Shown here piece by piece: positions 61,643 to 64,000 of a stretch of 64,000 nucleotides of DNA. The DNA is from Flavobacteriaceae bacterium. Lineage in GTDB: Bacteria > Bacteroidota > Bacteroidia > Flavobacteriales > Flavobacteriaceae. The stretch covers positions 21,023 to 85,022 of the forward strand of contig JAKISG010000008.1 in NCBI GenBank assembly GCA_021648755.1. The letters run 5' to 3'. The notes below the pieces were generated by a model that was not told the origin of the DNA, made no database searches, and worked only from the letters and a program-made list of their open reading frames with translations. The position numbers and the translations under genes were made by a program. Every line of letters starts with the position of its first letter. The first letter of the stretch is position 1.

Positions 61643-62329
61643 ATGGCAAGATTAACAAAAAAGCAAAAAGAAGCAGTTTCAAAAATTGATAAAACTAAAC
61701 TTTACAGTGTTGAAGAAGCTTCAGTATTAGTAAAAGAAATTAGTAACTCAAAGTTTGATGCTTCTGTAGATTTGGCTGTGCGTTTAGGAGTAGATCCAAA
61801 AAAAGCAAATCAAATGGTAAGAGGTGTTGTATCTCTTCCACATGGTACAGGTAAAGACATAAAAGTTTTAGCATTAGTAACTCCAGACAAAGAAGCAGAC
61901 GCTAAAGAAGCTGGAGCAGATTACGTTGGTTTAGACGAATACCTTGATAAAATTAAAAATGGTTGGACAGACGTTGATGTAATTATAACCATGCCAAGTG
62001 TGATGGGTAAATTAGGCCCTTTAGGTAGAATATTAGGACCTCGAGGTTTAATGCCAAATCCTAAAACAGGAACGGTAACTATGGATGTAGCTAAAGCAGT
62101 TACTGAAGTAAAAGCAGGTAAAATTGATTTTAAAGTAGATAAAACAGGTATTGTTCATGCAGCAGTTGGTAAAGTATCATTTACTGCAGATAAACTTACA
62201 AGTAATATTAATGAATTACTTACCACTTTAATTAAAATGAAGCCTTCAACAGCAAAGGGAACTTACGTTAAGAGTATTTATATTTCTAGCACAATGAGTC
62301 CTAGTGTTGCAATAGACCCTAAAATTTAA
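61643..62329 (+). CDS. rplA: 50S ribosomal protein uL1
   Basis: 228 residues, L1-stalk protein. Signature GPLGRILGPRGLMPNPKTGTV near 131-151 (read in pieces) is typical. It lies 17 bases after rplK and is a likely translational repressor of the pair, as in other bacteria. Confidence 0.97.
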   Translation: MARLTKKQKEAVSKIDKTKLYSVEEASVLVKEISNSKFDASVDLAVRLGVDPKKANQMVRGVVSLPHGTGKDIKVLALVTPDKEADAKEAGADYVGLDEYLDKIKNGWTDVDVIITMPSVMGKLGPLGRILGPRGLMPNPKTGTVTMDVAKAVTEVKAGKIDFKVDKTGIVHAAVGKVSFTADKLTSNINELLTTLIKMKPSTAKGTYVKSIYISSTMSPSVAIDPKI

Positions 62330-62350
62330 TTAGTAGTTAAAGATTTTATT

Positions 62351-62872
62351 ATGACAAGAGAAGAAAAATCAATAGTAATTAAAGAGTTAACTGCTCAATT
62401 AACAGAGAATACAAATATCTATTTAGCAGATATTTCAGGATTAAATGCAGGAGCTACCTCAAACTTACGTCGTGCTTGTTTTAAAGCAAATGTTAAGTTA
62501 GCAGTAGTTAAAAATACTTTGCTTGAAAAAGCAATGATAGCATCAGTTAAAGATTTTGGAGATTTACCTTCTATATTAAAAGGTAATACTTCGGTTATGT
62601 ATTCCGAGACAGGTAACGCACCAGCAAAAGTAATTAAAGCTTTCAGAAAAAAATCTGATAAACCTCTTTTAAAAGGAGCGTTTATTGAAGAAGCAATTTA
62701 CTTAGGTGATGATCAATTGGATGTATTGGTAGATATTAAATCTAGAGAAGAGTTAATTGGAGATATTATTTCATTATTACAATCTCCAGCTAAAAATGTA
62801 ATTTCAGCACTTCAATCTGGAGGAGGGAAACTATCAGGTATCCTAAAAACTTTATCTCAAAAAGAGGGATAA
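62351..62872 (+). CDS. rplJ: 50S ribosomal protein uL10
   Basis: 173 residues, base of the L7/L12 stalk. N-terminal MTREEKSIVIKELTAQL and KLAVVKNTLLEKA are typical. The rplA-rplJ gap is only 21 bases, so no long L10 leader lies here. Confidence 0.96.
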   Translation: MTREEKSIVIKELTAQLTENTNIYLADISGLNAGATSNLRRACFKANVKLAVVKNTLLEKAMIASVKDFGDLPSILKGNTSVMYSETGNAPAKVIKAFRKKSDKPLLKGAFIEEAIYLGDDQLDVLVDIKSREELIGDIISLLQSPAKNVISALQSGGGKLSGILKTLSQKEG

Positions 62873-62935
62873 AATAATAAGTACGCACTTTTTACAACAT
62901 ATTAAATTAAATTAAAATTATTAAAACGATAGAAA

Positions 62936-63310
62936 ATGGCAGATTTAAAAGATTTCGCAGAACAGTTAGTAAACTTAACCGTAAAAGAGGTTAACGAATT
63001 AGCTGGTATATTAAAAGAAGAATATGGTATAGAGCCTGCTGCTGCTGCAGTAGCTGTTGCTGGGCCAGCTGAAGGTGGTGGAGAAACCGCTGATGAGCAA
63101 ACAGAATTTGATGTAATCCTTAAAGCAGCTGGAGGTTCTAAACTTGCAGTTGTAAAATTAGTTAAAGAATTAACTGGTTTAGGATTAAAAGATGCTAAAG
63201 GATTAGTTGATAGTGCACCAAGTGCTATAAAAGAAGGAGTATCTAAAGATGAAGCCGAAGGGCTTAAATCTTCTTTAGAAGAAGCAGGAGCTGAAGTTGA
63301 GCTTAAGTAA
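62936..63310 (+). CDS. rplL: 50S ribosomal protein bL12 (L7/L12)
   Basis: 124 residues; N-terminal dimerisation helix, an Ala/Gly/Val hinge (about 34-50) and the C-terminal factor-binding domain (KLAVVKLVKELTGLGLKDAKGLVD in pieces). A stem-loop region follows before rpoB. Confidence 0.97.
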   Translation: MADLKDFAEQLVNLTVKEVNELAGILKEEYGIEPAAAAVAVAGPAEGGGETADEQTEFDVILKAAGGSKLAVVKLVKELTGLGLKDAKGLVDSAPSAIKEGVSKDEAEGLKSSLEEAGAEVELK

Positions 63311-63332
63311 GCTTAACTAAACTACTACATAT

Positions 63333-63373
63333 GGTTTAGGTCTGGAGTTTAATCTCAAGACCTAGACCCTTTT
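63333..63373 (+). terminator. Imperfect stem-loop with T-run between rplL and rpoB (attenuator-like)
   Basis: Arms GGTTTAGGTCTGGAG and CTCAAGACCTAGACC (15 positions, one mismatch and one G-U) around TTTAAT, then CTTTT. The place matches the partial terminator known in the E. coli rplL-rpoB gap. Confidence 0.7.
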
Positions 63374-63396
63374 GTGTATATACAGGCAATATACAC
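63374..63396 (+). other. Second hairpin upstream of rpoB
   Basis: Perfect 8-bp arms GTGTATAT / ATATACAC around ACAGGCA, directly after the first stem-loop and 36 bases before the rpoB ATG. It may be an RNase processing site. Confidence 0.65.
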
Positions 63397-63431
63397 GTAA
63401 AAATATTTTTTAATCAAAATTTCGTCCGTCG

Positions 63432-64000
63432 ATGTTAGCAATACAAGCTGAAAGATTAAATTTCTCATCTATTAAAAATAGAACAGAATATCCAGATTTC
63501 TTGGATATTCAGATTAAATCCTTCCAGGATTTTTTCCAGTTAGAGACTAAATCAGAAGAAAGAGGTTCCGAAGGGTTATACAATACCTTCATGGAAAACT
63601 TCCCAATTACAGATACACGTAATCAATTTGTCCTGGAGTTTTTGGATTACTTTATAGATCCACCAAGATATACAATAGAAGAGTGTATAGAAAGAGGACT
63701 TACCTATAGTGTACCACTAAAGGCAAGACTTAAATTGTACTGTACAGACCCTGAACATGAGGATTTCGAGACCATTGTTCAAGATGTGTATTTAGGCACA
63801 ATTCCTTATATGACACCAAGAGGTACGTTTTGTATCAATGGAGCTGAACGCGTTGTAGTATCTCAATTACACCGTTCTCCAGGAGTTTTCTTTGGACAAT
63901 CATTCCATGCAAATGGCACAAAGCTATATTCTGCTAGAGTTATTCCATTTAAAGGCTCTTGGATAGAATTTGCTACAGACATTAACAGTGTAATGTATGC
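63432..64000 (+). CDS. rpoB: RNA polymerase beta subunit, 5' part (cut by window edge)
   Basis: Start ATG at 63432, open to the last base (189 codons). The N-terminus reads LAIQAERLNFSSIKNR and continues with YPDFLDIQIKSF, SVPLKARLKLY, GTFCINGAERVVVSQLHRSPG, which are core beta-subunit blocks (read in pieces). The rest lies beyond the window. Confidence 0.97.
   Translation, partial: MLAIQAERLNFSSIKNRTEYPDFLDIQIKSFQDFFQLETKSEERGSEGLYNTFMENFPITDTRNQFVLEFLDYFIDPPRYTIEECIERGLTYSVPLKARLKLYCTDPEHEDFETIVQDVYLGTIPYMTPRGTFCINGAERVVVSQLHRSPGVFFGQSFHANGTKLYSARVIPFKGSWIEFATDINSVMY

Overview
The window is AT-rich chromosomal DNA from a member of the Bacteroidota, almost certainly Flavobacteriaceae. The evidence is the two type IX secretion (T9SS) cargo proteins with C-terminal sorting domains, the recurring TAnnTTTG promoter element, the near absence of Shine-Dalgarno sites except in front of rpsU, and family-specific proteins and gene orders (DUF5683, DUF2851-PspC, WbqC, parAB-dapB-lepB, SDR-type threonine dehydrogenase). 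The genus cannot be fixed from sequence alone. I saw no phage, insertion sequence, integron or CRISPR array.

Layout. 1-2.2 kb: ftsK (cut by the left edge) and dgkA, minus strand. 2.8-6.9 kb: two paralogous long-chain acyl-CoA ligases with a stand-alone PAS protein between them. 7-9.2 kb: a DEAD/DEAH helicase and a WbqC-like protein. 9.2-13.8 kb: the tightly packed minus-strand run parA-parB-DUF5683-dapB-lepB-wbqC, joining chromosome segregation, lysine/peptidoglycan precursor synthesis and protein export. 13.9-19.4 kb: a DECR1-like dienoyl-CoA reductase, PASTA protein, rluD, a cyclophilin-FKBP fusion and a Na+ symporter. 19.5-24 kb: recR, glycosyltransferase, lipoyl E2, DnaQ-like exonuclease and a family member usually misnamed 'ABC transporter ATPase'. 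24-31.9 kb: envelope proteins (GH3/serine-hydrolase fusion, M48 lipoprotein, UMF1 transporter, Ig-like lipoprotein) and comF. 31.9-35.6 kb: a methyltransferase, then three uncharacterised membrane proteins that appear to share a C-terminal extracytoplasmic domain, one of them with a cytoplasmic J domain. 35.6-45.3 kb: glyS, two mosaic T9SS proteins, tdh, a thioredoxin-fold protein and a diverged copy of the 23.6-kb protein. 45.3-48.4 kb: a lipoprotein-type katG beside two decayed genes. 48.5-54 kb: DUF2851, PspC, AGCS symporter, HhH protein, acyl-CoA dehydrogenase. 54.4-56.4 kb: a three-gene set of unknown function (glycine-rich lipoprotein, outer-membrane barrel, papain-like lipoprotein hydrolase). 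56.5-64 kb: the translation/transcription core: rpsU, xerC-like recombinase, hpf, four tRNAs, tuf, tRNA-Trp, secE, nusG, rplKAJL and the start of rpoB.

The most interesting unexplained content is (a) the three-gene J-domain/coiled-coil/shared-domain cassette at 32.5-35.6 kb, (b) the 54.4-56.4 kb envelope cassette, (c) a GAAA-loop hairpin terminator placed directly at the predicted start of the tRNA-operon transcript, (d) two genes (recR, glyS) whose promoter element ends 4 bases before the ATG, predicting leaderless mRNAs, and (e) a membrane-protein pseudogene with two in-frame stops beside a lipoprotein-type katG.
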